The position numbers and the translations under genes are program-made. A DNA stretch of 64,000 bases from Sinomonas gamaensis. GTDB lineage: Bacteria > Actinomycetota > Actinomycetes > Actinomycetales > Micrococcaceae. Within the stretch, counting starts at the first letter, position 1. Every line of letters begins with the position of its first letter. A model generated the notes under the pieces. The model made no database searches. It had not been told where the DNA came from and saw only the letters and a list, made by a program, of their open reading frames with translations. Shown one piece after another: positions 8,417 to 17,090 of the stretch. The stretch covers positions 433,489-497,488 of the forward strand of contig NZ_SSCL01000002.1 in assembly GCF_005876955.1 (NCBI RefSeq), in the 5' to 3' direction.

Positions 8417-11400
8417 CTAGCCCTGAGCCACGACCAACAGGAGGTCCCCGCCTTGGACCTGCTGCACGCCATTCATGACGACGCGCGAGACGCGACCGGC
8501 GGACGGCGTGGTGATGGAGGCCTCCATCTTCATGGCCTCGATCGTCGCGACCGTGTCACCGGCCTTGACGACGTCGCCCTCCCTCGCGGTGACCGTCACG
8601 GCCCCAGCGAACGGCGCGGCAACGTGGCCCGGGTTCGAGGCATCGGCCTTCTCCGCCTGCTGCACGTTGCTCTCGACGGAGCGGTCGCGGACCGAGACCG
8701 GGCGCGACTGGCCGTTGAGCAGCGCGAGCACCGTCCGCATGCCCTTCTCGTCGGGCTCGGACACCGCCTCGAGCTGCGCGATGAGGCGCACGCCGCGCTC
8801 AAGCTCGATCACGTGCTCCTTGCCGCGCTGGAACCCGTAGAGGTAGTCGCGCGTGTCCAGCACGGACAGGTTCCCGTAGGTCTCGCGGCTCGTGAGGTAG
8901 TCCTTGGTCGGGCCGGGGAAGAGGAGCCGGTTGAGCGTGGCCCGGCGCGTCGCGGAGTCGCCCCGAAGAGCCTCCGAATCCTCGCTGCTCAGGGTCTCCT
9001 CGCGGACCTTCACGGTCCGGCCTTGCAGCGCCTTCGTGCGGAACGGCTCGGGCCAGCCCCCGGGCGGGTCGCCGAGTTCGCCGCCGAGGAAGCCGATCAC
9101 GGAGTCCGGGATGTCGTACTTCTGCGGGTTCTCCTGGAAGTCCGCGGGATCCGCGTTGAGGCCCACGAGGTGCAGCGCGAGGTCGCCCACGACCTTCGAC
9201 GACGGCGTCACCTTGACCAGGTGGCCGAGGATCCGATCCGCCGCGGTGTACATGTCCTCGATCGCCTCGAACCGCTCCCCGAGGCCGAGCGCGATGGCCT
9301 GCTGGCGCAGGTTGGACAGCTGGCCGCCGGGGATCTCGTGGCGGTACACGCGGCCCGTCGGCCCCGGGAGCCCCGACTCGAACGGCGCGTAGACGCGACG
9401 CACGGCTTCCCAATACGGCTCGAGGGCGCTCACTGCCTCGAGCGAGATCCCCGTATCGCGCGGGGTGTGCGCGAGCGCCGCGACGAGCGCGGAAGCCGGC
9501 GGCTGGCTCGTCGTGCCCGCGAGTGACGCCGAGGCGACGTCGACGGCGTCGACCCCTGCCTCAACTGCGGCGAGCAGCGTGGCGAGCTGACCGCCCGCGG
9601 TGTCGTGCGTGTGGAGGTGGACCGGGAGGTCGAACCGCTCCCGGAGCGCCGAGACGAGCTTCGCGGCGGCCGCCGGACGCAGGAGGCCCGCCATGTCCTT
9701 GATGGCGAGGATGTGGGCACCCGCATCCACGATCCTCTGGGCGAGATCGAGGTAGTAGTCGAGCGTGTAGAGCGTCTCCTCGGGATCCAGAAGGTCGCCG
9801 GTGTAGCAGAGGGCCACTTCGGCGACCGCAGTGCCGGTCTCCCGGACAGCGCGGATCGCGGGAGCCATCTGGCTCACATCGTTGAGGGCGTCGAAGATCC
9901 TGAAGATGTCGATGCCCGTCGCGGCCGCTTCCTTCACGAAGGCGTCCGTGACCTCCTCGGGGTACGGGGTGTAGCCGACCGTGTTGCGCCCGCGCAGGAG
10001 CATCTGGATGCAGACGTTCGGGATGGCCGAGCGGAGAGCCGCGAGGCGATCCCACGGGTCCTCGCCGAGGAACCTGAGCGCAACATCGTAGGTCGCGCCG
10101 CCCCACGCCTCGACGGAGAGGAGCTGCGGGGTCAGCACGGACACTGCAGGCCCCGCGGCCACGAGGTCACGGGTCCGGACGCGCGTGGCGAGGAGCGACT
10201 GGTGCGCATCGCGGAACGTCGTGTCCGTGACGGCGACCGCGGTCTGCTCGCGCAGGGCCTTCGCAAAGCCCTCCGGGCCGAGCTCGAGGAGGCGCTGCCG
10301 CGATCCGGCAGGGGCCTTGGACAGGTCAACCGCGGGGAGCTTGTCCCGCGGGTCGGCGTGGACCGTGAGCTCGCCGTGGGGCTTGTTCACCGTCACATCG
10401 GCGAGCCAGCTCAGGAGCTTGGTGCCGCGGTCGGCGGAGCTGCGGGCGTGCAGAAGCTCGGGCCGCTCGTCGATGAACGAGGTGGCTACGTTGCCAGCCA
10501 CGAAGTCGCTGTCGTCAAGGACGGCCTGCAGGAACGGGATGTTCGTGGAGACCCCGCGGATCCGGAACTCCGCCAGGGCTCGCCGGGCGCGCTTGACGGC
10601 CGTGGCGTAGTCGCGGCCGCGGCACGTGAGCTTGACGAGCATGGAGTCGAAGTGGGGGCTGATCTCCGCGCCCTGGTACACAGTTCCGCCATCAAGGCGG
10701 ACACCCGCGCCGCCAGCGGAGCGGTAGCCCGTGATCTTCCCGACGTCGGGACGGAAGCCATTCGCGGGATCTTCCGTGGTAATGCGGCATTGCAGGGCAG
10801 CGCCCTTGAGCTGGATCGTCTCCTGGGAAAGGCCGAGGTCCGCCAGGGTCTCCCCCGACGCAATGCGAAGCTGCGCCTGGACCAGGTCGACGTCGGTGAC
10901 CTCCTCGGTGACGGTGTGCTCCACCTGGATGCGCGGATTCATCTCGATGAACACGTGCTGGCCGGCCCGCTCGCCGACCGTGTCCACCAGGAACTCGACC
11001 GTTCCCGCGTTGACGTAGCCGAGGGCCTTGGCGAACTTGACGGCGTCCGCATAGAGGGCCTGGCGGATCGACTCGTCCAGCTGCGGGGCGGGCGCGATTT
11101 CGATGACCTTCTGGTGGCGGCGCTGCAGCGAGCAGTCGCGCTCGAAGAGGTGCACCACGTTGCCCTCGCCGTCGGCCAGGACCTGCACCTCGATGTGGCG
11201 CGGGCGCAGTACGGCCTGCTCGAGGAAGACAGTGGGGTCACCGAACGCCGCGTCGGCTTCGCGCATGGCCGCACTGAGGGCCTCGGGGAGGGCCTCCCGC
11301 GTGTCGACGCGGCGCATGCCACGACCGCCGCCGCCCGCAACGGCCTTGACGAAGATGGGGAAGCCGATCGAATCCGCCGCAGCGATCAGCTCCTCGGCGT

Positions 11401-11818
11401 CCGCGCTCGGCGCGCTCGACTTCAGGACCGGGATCCCGGCCTTCCGGGCCGCCTCCAGCGCGTGGACCTTGTGGCCCGCGAGCTGCAGCACCTCTGCCGG
11501 GGGGCCCACGAAGGTAATGCCCGCCTCGGCGGCCGCGCGGGCGAGGTCCGGATTCTCCGAGAGGAAGCCGTAACCCGGATAGATCGCGTCCGCTCCGGCT
11601 TCCTTGGCGACGCGGATGATCTCGTCGATGTCGAGATATGCACGGACCGGATGGCCTTCCTCGCCAATGAGGTAGGCCTCGTCCGCCTTCTGACGGTGAA
11701 TGGAATTTCGATCTTCATAGGGGAAGACCGCCACGGTCTTGGCACCAAGTTCGTAGCCAGCGCGGAACGCTCGGATGGCGATCTCTCCGCGGTTGGCCAC
11801 CAAGATTTTCGAGAACAC
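8417..11818 (-). CDS. pyc: pyruvate carboxylase
   Basis: This single-chain 1133-residue enzyme carboxylates pyruvate to oxaloacetate (anaplerosis). Domains in order are biotin carboxylase (1-~450, with GGGGRGM and ATP-grasp residues), carboxyltransferase (~530-800, TFRDAHQSLLATRVRT), the PC tetramerisation region, and a C-terminal biotinyl domain with EAMKMEA; the biotinylated lysine is K1097. The length matches alpha4 pyruvate carboxylases. GTG start with AGGAGTCGAC upstream. The orphan ParA gene diverges from it. In a bacterium with prpDBC it would also help replenish the TCA cycle. Confidence 0.97.
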   Translation of the reverse strand: MFSKILVANRGEIAIRAFRAGYELGAKTVAVFPYEDRNSIHRQKADEAYLIGEEGHPVRAYLDIDEIIRVAKEAGADAIYPGYGFLSENPDLARAAAEAGITFVGPPAEVLQLAGHKVHALEAARKAGIPVLKSSAPSADAEELIAAADSIGFPIFVKAVAGGGGRGMRRVDTREALPEALSAAMREADAAFGDPTVFLEQAVLRPRHIEVQVLADGEGNVVHLFERDCSLQRRHQKVIEIAPAPQLDESIRQALYADAVKFAKALGYVNAGTVEFLVDTVGERAGQHVFIEMNPRIQVEHTVTEEVTDVDLVQAQLRIASGETLADLGLSQETIQLKGAALQCRITTEDPANGFRPDVGKITGYRSAGGAGVRLDGGTVYQGAEISPHFDSMLVKLTCRGRDYATAVKRARRALAEFRIRGVSTNIPFLQAVLDDSDFVAGNVATSFIDERPELLHARSSADRGTKLLSWLADVTVNKPHGELTVHADPRDKLPAVDLSKAPAGSRQRLLELGPEGFAKALREQTAVAVTDTTFRDAHQSLLATRVRTRDLVAAGPAVSVLTPQLLSVEAWGGATYDVALRFLGEDPWDRLAALRSAIPNVCIQMLLRGRNTVGYTPYPEEVTDAFVKEAAATGIDIFRIFDALNDVSQMAPAIRAVRETGTAVAEVALCYTGDLLDPEETLYTLDYYLDLAQRIVDAGAHILAIKDMAGLLRPAAAAKLVSALRERFDLPVHLHTHDTAGGQLATLLAAVEAGVDAVDVASASLAGTTSQPPASALVAALAHTPRDTGISLEAVSALEPYWEAVRRVYAPFESGLPGPTGRVYRHEIPGGQLSNLRQQAIALGLGERFEAIEDMYTAADRILGHLVKVTPSSKVVGDLALHLVGLNADPADFQENPQKYDIPDSVIGFLGGELGDPPGGWPEPFRTKALQGRTVKVREETLSSEDSEALRGDSATRRATLNRLLFPGPTKDYLTSRETYGNLSVLDTRDYLYGFQRGKEHVIELERGVRLIAQLEAVSEPDEKGMRTVLALLNGQSRPVSVRDRSVESNVQQAEKADASNPGHVAAPFAGAVTVTAREGDVVKAGDTVATIEAMKMEASITTPSAGRVSRVVMNGVQQVQGGDLLLVVAQG

Positions 11819-12020
11819 GTCGACTCCTGATCGGGGGCACTGAAAGGGGTCCGGCTAGGTGGTGCCTAGTCTCTACCGAAGCAAACTACCAACTCAACGC
11901 GGTGTGGCTGGAATCACGGCGTCAGGGGATGTAATGTGCCGCGCCATAAGTGGCAGGGCTGGACCTGAGTGCACCCGAGTGACCACTAGGATGGTGAAGG
12001 TCGGCCAGCGGATAGAGGTA

Positions 12021-12857
12021 GTGGATTCTCCAGTGCAAGTAGTCAGCATCAGCAGCCTCAAGGGTGGAGTCGGTAAGACCTCGGTCACCACCGGCCTCGC
12101 CTCCGCAGCCCTTGCCGCCGGCATCCCGACCCTCGTCGTCGATCTCGACCCCCACGCCGATGCGTCGACGGCCTTAGGCGTGGCCGCCGATGGCAAGGCC
12201 GAGATCGCGCGGATGCTGAAGTCGCCCCGCAGGACGCCACTCAGCGACAACGTGGTCAGCAGCAGCTGGGTTCGCCGCGCGGCCAGCTTGGAAGGACGCG
12301 GGCAGCGCAAGCTCGATGTCGCCTTCGGCGGTTCCCTCAGCAGCGTGTACGACCGGCCGGATCTGGGGCGCCGCGACCTCAAGCGGCTCTCCACGGTGCT
12401 CGAGGGCGTCGAGGGCTATGACCTGGTCCTCATCGACTGCCCACCCTCGCTCAACGGCTTGACGCGAATGGCGTGGGGAGCCAGCAACAGGGTTCTGCTC
12501 GTTGCCGAGCCCGGCTTGTTCTCCGTTGCCGGCACCGAGCGGACCATGCGGGCCATTCAGCTGTTCCGCCAAGAGTCGGCAACGAAGCTCGCCCCCGCGG
12601 GGATCATCGCCAACCGCGTTCGGCAGTCCTCCACGGAGCACGCCTACCGACTCGAGGAGATGAAGCAGATGTTCGGCCCGCTGCTCCTCACGCCCAACAT
12701 TCCCGAACTCGCGAACTGGCAGCAGATTCAGGGTGCGGCCCATGCCGTGCACCACTGGCCCGGAGACGCCGCTCGCACCACCGCTGCCCTCTACGACGAG
12801 CTCCTCGACGCAGTCATGAAGCAGAACCGCGAGTTCCGCTCCCGATCGGCTCGCTGA
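12021..12857 (+). CDS. ParA/MinD-type ATPase (orphan ParA-like protein)
   Basis: A ParA-superfamily ATPase of about 278 residues with a deviant Walker A (SLKGGVGKTS), switch region VVDLDPHADAS and Walker B-like LVLIDCPPS. No parB gene is adjacent, so it is an orphan rather than the chromosomal partition protein; a second ParA sits at 35778-36677. The start is uncertain: the frame is open to 11859, with candidates ATG 11991, GTG 12021 (AGAGG upstream, short spacing) and GTG 12033 (giving MQVVSISSLKGG, the usual family N-terminus). Located next to the gcvH-garA-ftsR cluster. Its cargo is unknown. Confidence 0.8.
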   Translation: MDSPVQVVSISSLKGGVGKTSVTTGLASAALAAGIPTLVVDLDPHADASTALGVAADGKAEIARMLKSPRRTPLSDNVVSSSWVRRAASLEGRGQRKLDVAFGGSLSSVYDRPDLGRRDLKRLSTVLEGVEGYDLVLIDCPPSLNGLTRMAWGASNRVLLVAEPGLFSVAGTERTMRAIQLFRQESATKLAPAGIIANRVRQSSTEHAYRLEEMKQMFGPLLLTPNIPELANWQQIQGAAHAVHHWPGDAARTTAALYDELLDAVMKQNREFRSRSAR

Positions 12858-12867
12858 GACCCACGAG

Positions 12868-12903
12868 CACACTGACAACCACAAACACACTGACAACCAC
12901 AAA
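12868..12903. repeat. 18-bp perfect tandem repeat downstream of the ParA-like gene
   Basis: Two identical 18-bp units (CACACTGACAACCACAAA) at 12868-12885 and 12886-12903, starting 10 bp after the stop codon and running into the terminator. One of several 3'-end microduplications in this window. Confidence 0.85.
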
Positions 12904-12904
12904 A

Positions 12905-12928
12905 AAGGGCACCCGCAAGGGTGCCCTT
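12905..12928. terminator. bidirectional terminator between parA-like and merR genes
   Basis: A 10-bp perfect stem (AAGGGCACCC / GGGTGCCCTT) with GCAA loop, preceded by an A-run that acts as a U-tract for the minus-strand gene. It separates convergent genes. Confidence 0.85.
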
Positions 12929-12962
12929 CGTGTGTGAGGCTGCGGACGCCGTCGTCCTCTGC

Positions 12963-13559
12963 TCAGCCGGTCTTCCGCGCAGCGCGGCGGCGGCTCAGCT
13001 CATCGCCCGGGAACGACTGATCCTCCGCGTGCTCGCTCGGGAGCTCCGCGAGGCTCCCCTCGACCTCCCGCCACACGCGACCCACGGCGATGCCGAACAC
13101 GCCCTGGCCGCCCTGGACGAGATCGATCACTTCGTCAGCGGAGGTGCACTCGTACACCGATGCCCCGTCGCTCATCAGGGTGATCTGCGCGAGATCCTCG
13201 ACCCCGCGCTCGCGGAGATGGCCCACGGCGATGCGGATCTGCTGCAGGGACACACCCGTGTCCAGCAGCCGCTTGACCACCTTCAGGACGAGGATGTCCC
13301 GGAAACCGTAGAGGCGCTGAGAGCCGCTGCCGGCCGCACCGCGCACGGTGGGCTCAACGAGACCCGTGCGGGCCCAGTAGTCGAGCTGGCGGTACGTGAT
13401 GCCAGCTGCCTTGCACGCCGTCGGACCGCGGTAGCCGGCCTCCTCGTCGAGAACAGGAAGGTCCTCGCTGAACAGCAGGCCCTGCTCCCCGACGGGGACA
13501 TCGACACCGGGGCCGCTGATCTGACGCAGCTGGCCTGGCTCGCCCTTGGTGGGACTCAC
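12963..13559 (-). CDS. MerR-family transcriptional regulator (Rv1830-like)
   Basis: A 198-residue regulator with an N-terminal winged helix: GYRGPTACKAAGITYRQLDYWARTGLVEP, then RLYGFRDILVLKVVKRLLDTG. There is no obvious metal-binding cysteine set, so it is not a classical metal-sensing MerR. The GTG at 13559 is chosen because AGGAGG lies just upstream; the frame continues to 13598 without a better start. It is the last gene of the conserved gcvH-garA-merR-nuclease-merR order. The gap and terminator upstream imply its own promoter. The target is not visible. Confidence 0.85.
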   Translation of the reverse strand: MSPTKGEPGQLRQISGPGVDVPVGEQGLLFSEDLPVLDEEAGYRGPTACKAAGITYRQLDYWARTGLVEPTVRGAAGSGSQRLYGFRDILVLKVVKRLLDTGVSLQQIRIAVGHLRERGVEDLAQITLMSDGASVYECTSADEVIDLVQGGQGVFGIAVGRVWREVEGSLAELPSEHAEDQSFPGDELSRRRAARKTG

Positions 13560-13732
13560 GTCACCCTCCTTCTCTCGCTCCCCCTGAGGATGCTGCACCG
13601 CCCAAGAGGGGGCCCGGAAAGAGCAGCACTGTAATTACACCGATCAGCGCAACTACCAGTGTCGCCCCTAAAAGGCCAACGATGCAATGGGAGCGTCCAC
13701 TCACGACGTTAGAGGGGGCGGGTCCCGAAATC

Positions 13733-13755
13733 AAAGACCCCGGCCTCGGGGCTTT
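13733..13755 (-). terminator. terminator downstream of the DUF151 nuclease gene
   Basis: A hairpin with arms AAAG-CCCCG / CGGGG-CTTT (one bulged A) and GCCT loop. Read on the minus strand it is followed by a T-containing stretch (TTTGATTT). It lies 11 bp past the nuclease stop and separates that operon from the second merR gene. Confidence 0.7.
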
Positions 13756-13765
13756 CCGTGTCGGC

Positions 13766-14272
13766 CTATTCGTCGAAGTCCTCGGGCTCCACATCGGCGA
13801 GGAACTCCCGGAAACGTCGCATCTCGCGCTCCTCTTCCTCGGGGGTCGGGGCCGCCTCCTCGGTGCCTTCCTCGCTCCCCTCCGCTAGCTGCACCCCGGC
13901 CTCCTCGAGGACGGCGTCGGCACACCAGATGCGACAGCTCACCCGCAGCGCCACGGCAAGCGCGTCTGAAGCGCGCGACTCGATGACCGTTCCGTCGTCG
14001 AACCCGAGCTGAGCGTAGAACACGCTGTCCTGGACGGCCACGATCGTCGCGCTCACCACCTGACGTCCAAGGCCGTGGACCACGTTCACGAGGAGATCAT
14101 GCGTGAGGGGGCGCGGAGGAACCACGTGCTGTTGGGCGAGGGCGATCGCACTGGCCTCCGCCGTGCCGATCCAGATGGGCAGGTGTCGCTCGCCGTGCTT
14201 TTCCTTGAGGAGCACGAGCGGCTGATTGGACGGCAGCTCGATCCGCACGCCCACGACCTCGACTTCGATCAT
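13766..14272 (-). CDS. bifunctional nuclease family protein (DUF151)
   Basis: The 168-residue protein begins MIEVEVVGVRIE and carries the DUF151 core, with LLKEKHGERHLPIWIGTAEASAIA and FYAQLGFDDGTVIESRASDALAVALR. The C-terminus is a Glu-rich tail. Family members include a plant bifunctional nuclease; the bacterial role is poorly defined. The start overlaps the ftsR stop by one base (TGATG), with GAGGGG upstream, so the two are translationally coupled. The frame extends to 14329, but the extension lies inside ftsR. Matches Rv1829 in the conserved cluster. Confidence 0.88.
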   Translation of the reverse strand: MIEVEVVGVRIELPSNQPLVLLKEKHGERHLPIWIGTAEASAIALAQQHVVPPRPLTHDLLVNVVHGLGRQVVSATIVAVQDSVFYAQLGFDDGTVIESRASDALAVALRVSCRIWCADAVLEEAGVQLAEGSEEGTEEAAPTPEEEEREMRRFREFLADVEPEDFDE

Positions 14273-14997
14273 CACCCCTCCATTCTGGAAATGCGGCCAT
14301 GCACGAGCGCCCGATGCAGCGTCAGGCACAGGTCGCTGATCTCCCGGGCCGTCTCAGCCGTGCGGGCGCGCGCCGCTTCGTCACGGCGGGAGGCGACGGG
14401 TGCAACCGCACGCTCCACCAACCCGAATTCCCGCTCGGCGGCCGCGCGGAACAGGCCGAGGTGCCGCGGCTCGATCCCGTGGGACTCAAGCTGCACGCAG
14501 GCACGGGCCACCTGGAGCGCGTGCTCGTCGTAGCGGTCGTCCTCAGGGGCGATGAGCCCGAAGCTCCGAAGCGACTCGACGAAGGAGGCGCTTGCCCCGG
14601 ACTCGGCACGGAGCTGCTCTTCGGTGAGCGAGCGGGGACGCGTGGTCTGCAGCTCCGCCGCGACCTCATCGCTCACCGCCCGGGGGGCGAGGCTCAAGCC
14701 CCCGGGGAGTTTCTCGGGGCGTTCGCCGCGGTCGATGGCGTCGAGATAGTCCTTGATGACCTTGAGCGGAAGGTACTGATCTCGCTGGAGGGCCAGAACG
14801 AACCGGAGACGTTCCACATCGCGCTCCCCGTATTGGCGGTAGCCTGCGGGCGTGCGCTGGGGCGAGATGAGGCCCTTCTCCTCCAAGAAGCGGATCTTCG
14901 ACGCCGTCATGCCCGGGAACTCGTCGGCCAGGGCCGCGAGGACATCCCCGATGTTGAGGCTCGGCGCGCCCCTGCGCTCAGAATGAGCGAGTGCCAT
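14272..14997 (-). CDS. ftsR: MerR-type regulator FtsR
   Basis: A 241-residue MerR-like protein. Its N-terminal helix-turn-helix (IGDVLAALADEFPGMTASKIRFLEEKGLISPQRTPAGYRQY) is of the type seen in Rv1828 of M. tuberculosis and FtsR of C. glutamicum, where it lies directly downstream of garA/odhI and controls ftsZ. The gene order here is identical. RBS GGGGGAG lies before ATG 14997; the FHA gene stop is 10 bp upstream. A link to cell division is known for the family and inferred here. Confidence 0.88.
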   Translation of the reverse strand: MALAHSERRGAPSLNIGDVLAALADEFPGMTASKIRFLEEKGLISPQRTPAGYRQYGERDVERLRFVLALQRDQYLPLKVIKDYLDAIDRGERPEKLPGGLSLAPRAVSDEVAAELQTTRPRSLTEEQLRAESGASASFVESLRSFGLIAPEDDRYDEHALQVARACVQLESHGIEPRHLGLFRAAAEREFGLVERAVAPVASRRDEAARARTAETAREISDLCLTLHRALVHGRISRMEG

Positions 14998-15006
14998 GCG
15001 CTCCCC

Positions 15007-15495
15007 CTAGGCGGACCTCGCCGTGTTGCGGGCAGGGCTCTGGTAGTAAGTCAGACGGAACTTGCCGATCTGGACCTCGGAGCCGGTCCGCAGCGTCACC
15101 CGGTCGACGCGATCGTGGTTCACGTAGGTTCCGTTCAGGCTTCCCGCGTCCACAACCTCGAATCCGCCGTTGTCGACACGGCGGAACTCGGCGTGGCGTC
15201 GCGAGACGGTGACGTCGTCGAGGAAGATGTCCGCGTTCGGATGCCGGCCCACGGTCGTCGATGCGGAGTCGAGCAGGAAGCGGGCCCCCGCGTTCGGGCC
15301 GGAATGGGCGATCAGCAGGGCCGAGCCGAACGGAAGAGCCGCAATGGCCGAGGCCTCCTCCGACGTCAGCTGACGGGTACGGAGGGGCTCCTGTCCAATG
15401 GGCGGCAGATGAATGGACGTCGTCTCCGACGCCGAGACATCGCGTTGCGTGGCCTCTCCCGCGTCCAGACCACGACGCTCCTCGCTGCCCATCAT
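15007..15495 (-). CDS. garA: FHA-domain regulator GarA/OdhI-like
   Basis: A 162-residue protein with a C-terminal FHA domain (about 65-150: TTVGRHPNADIFLDDVTVSRRHAEF and LNGTYVN) and a flexible N-terminus carrying E24-T25-T26-S27. The ETTS motif is the known phosphorylation site of GarA/OdhI. In relatives, the unphosphorylated form inhibits 2-oxoglutarate dehydrogenase, and phospho-Thr binding to its own FHA domain relieves this. ATG 15495 or 15492 may be used; GAGGAGGA overlaps closely with the first, favouring 15492. Adjacent gcvH and ftsR complete the classic neighbourhood. Confidence 0.92.
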   Translation of the reverse strand: MMGSEERRGLDAGEATQRDVSASETTSIHLPPIGQEPLRTRQLTSEEASAIAALPFGSALLIAHSGPNAGARFLLDSASTTVGRHPNADIFLDDVTVSRRHAEFRRVDNGGFEVVDAGSLNGTYVNHDRVDRVTLRTGSEVQIGKFRLTYYQSPARNTARSA

Positions 15496-15523
15496 TCCTC
15501 CTCTTCGGTGTATCCCCAGATTT

Positions 15524-15910
15524 CTACCCTACCTGCTGTTCGTACTGGGATGCACTGAGCAGATCGTCGACCTCCGACGCGTCCTTGAGCCGGACATCGA
15601 AGAGCCAGCCCTCGCCGTACGGATCGCTGTTCACGAGCGCCGGATCGCCGTCGAGCGCCTCGTTGCGGGCCACGATCGTCCCACCGACCGGGGCGTAGAT
15701 GTCACTCACGCTCTTGGTCGATTCGACCTCGCCGACGACCGCATTCGCGCTTACCTCAGTGCCGACTTCCGGCACCTGGACATAGACGACGTCGCCGAGA
15801 GCGTCCTGCGCGAAATCGGTGATGCCCACTCGCACCACGCCGTCCTCGCTGGACGTGGCCACCCACTCGTGCTCGGCGGTGTAGGAGAGGTCGGCGGGGA
15901 CATTGCTCAT
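15524..15910 (-). CDS. gcvH: glycine cleavage system H protein
   Basis: A 128-residue lipoyl carrier that shuttles the aminomethyl group between the P, T and L proteins of glycine cleavage. The lipoylation site is GEVESTKSVSD with K66. It starts at ATG 15910, preceded by GAAAGGCGAGCACC. gcvT and gcvP are not in the window. Here, as in mycobacteria, gcvH sits first in the garA-ftsR operon rather than with the other gcv genes. I see no glycine riboswitch upstream. Confidence 0.95.
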   Translation of the reverse strand: MSNVPADLSYTAEHEWVATSSEDGVVRVGITDFAQDALGDVVYVQVPEVGTEVSANAVVGEVESTKSVSDIYAPVGGTIVARNEALDGDPALVNSDPYGEGWLFDVRLKDASEVDDLLSASQYEQQVG

Positions 15911-16105
15911 GGTGCTCGCCTTTCGTCGAAGCGGTGCCCGGAAATTTCGTCGGCGGAAAATTCATCGCGACTGGGCGGTATCGCAGAAAGTATAGGCACA
16001 ACGTTTCCCCTGCTCAGTGCGCCGTTTCCCCCTGTTCGGTGCGTCATTTTCTGGGACGATGGACGGTGGCAGGAGGGTTACCAAGCGCTGAGGAAAGGGA
16101 TGGCA

Positions 16106-17014
16106 ATGCCCGAACTCCCAGAGGTCACGGCACTCGCGGCGTATCTCGACGAGCGGCTCAAGGGCGCAACGATCGAGCAGGCACGCTTCCCGGCCATCCA
16201 TGCCCTCAAGACGGCTGATCCCCCGTACACCTCCCTCGTGGGGCGTCGGGTGGAATCCGTGGGCCGGCGGGGGAAGTTCGTCGTCCTCAACACCTCCCCC
16301 GGCGGCGATGCAGACGAACCGAAGGACGACGACGAAGCCCGGATCTTCGTCGTCGTGCACCTTTCGCTCGCCGGGTGGATGCGGATCTCCGACCAGCTCC
16401 CTGAGCCGACTCCCGTCCGCGGGAAGGGCTACGTTGCGGCACGCTTCGGGTTCGTCCGCGACGACGAGGTCACCGGCATCGACCTCACCGAGGCCGGAAC
16501 GTGGAAGCGCCTCGCCATCTTCATCGTGCGCAGGCTCGAGGACGTGCCCGCGATCGCCGACCTCGGCCCCGAACCGCTCGAGCCCGAGTTCACGCTCGAG
16601 CGGTTCCGCGGGCTCCTCAACCGCAGACAGCAGATCAAGGGACTCCTGCGGGACCAGAAGACCATCGCCGGGATCGGCAACGCCTACAGCGACGAGATCC
16701 TGCACGCGGCGAAGATCTCCCCCTTTGCCATCGCTTCGACTCTGGACGACGAGGAGACCTCTCGCCTCTACACATCGCTGCGGACGACCCTCGAGGACGC
16801 TGTCGGCGACGCGCTGGGCCACGCGCCGGACGAGCTCAAGGATGAGAAGCGCCGGACCATGCGAGTCCACCGTCGAACCGGCGAGCCGTGCCCCGTGTGC
16901 GGTGACACGATCCGCGAGGTGACCTTCTCCGACAGCGCCCTGCAGTACTGCCCGACGTGCCAGACCGGCGGCAAGATCCTCGCCGACAGGACCACGTCGA
17001 AGTTCCTCAAATAG
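16106..17014 (+). CDS. Fpg/Nei-family DNA glycosylase/AP lyase
   Basis: A 302-residue base-excision repair enzyme. The N-terminal MPELPEV (catalytic Pro2 and Glu3 after Met removal) fixes the start at ATG 16106 even though an in-frame ATG lies 6 nt upstream (MAMPELPEV); AGGAAAGG precedes both. A helix-two-turn-helix with GIGNAYSDEILH follows, and a C-terminal zinc finger CPVCG...YCPTCQTGGK (CX2C-X16-CX2C). Substrate choice (8-oxoguanine versus oxidised pyrimidines) cannot be read from this. The last coding bases are duplicated in tandem directly after the stop. Confidence 0.93.
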   Translation: MPELPEVTALAAYLDERLKGATIEQARFPAIHALKTADPPYTSLVGRRVESVGRRGKFVVLNTSPGGDADEPKDDDEARIFVVVHLSLAGWMRISDQLPEPTPVRGKGYVAARFGFVRDDEVTGIDLTEAGTWKRLAIFIVRRLEDVPAIADLGPEPLEPEFTLERFRGLLNRRQQIKGLLRDQKTIAGIGNAYSDEILHAAKISPFAIASTLDDEETSRLYTSLRTTLEDAVGDALGHAPDELKDEKRRTMRVHRRTGEPCPVCGDTIREVTFSDSALQYCPTCQTGGKILADRTTSKFLK

Positions 17015-17038
17015 GCACGTCGAAGTTCCTCAAATAGG
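16993..17038. repeat. 23-bp perfect tandem duplication across the glycosylase stop codon
   Basis: Positions 16993-17015 and 17016-17038 are identical and adjacent. Each copy starts CACGTCGAAG and ends CTCAAATAGG, so the final codons and the TAG stop are present twice. The second copy also supplies part of the terminator stem that follows. Confidence 0.95.
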
Positions 17039-17076
17039 AAGGAGCTCCTCGGCCAAGCCGAGGAGCTCCTTCCTAT
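17034..17076. terminator. 20-bp perfect inverted repeat, bidirectional terminator
   Basis: The arms at 17034-17053 and 17057-17076 are perfect complements (core GGAGCTCCTCGGC / GCCGAGGAGCTCC) around a 3-nt loop. It sits between the convergent glycosylase and MFS genes. No long U-tract follows, as is usual for such hairpins in high-GC actinobacteria. Confidence 0.85.
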
Positions 17077-17090
17077 GAGGGGAGCGTGGA

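Noticed and set aside
9605..11830. 741-codon open frame antisense to pyruvate carboxylase
   Set aside because: Shadow of pyc on the other strand, with no domain-like sequence and no ribosome-binding site.
12021..12857. ParA-like gene as part of a plasmid or oriC partition system
   Set aside because: No parB or centromere-like repeat array is nearby, and the neighbours are core chromosomal genes.
15911..16105. Glycine riboswitch upstream of gcvH
   Set aside because: The ~195-bp gap has no tandem aptamer-like conserved core that I can see; only an ordinary ribosome-binding site precedes gcvH.
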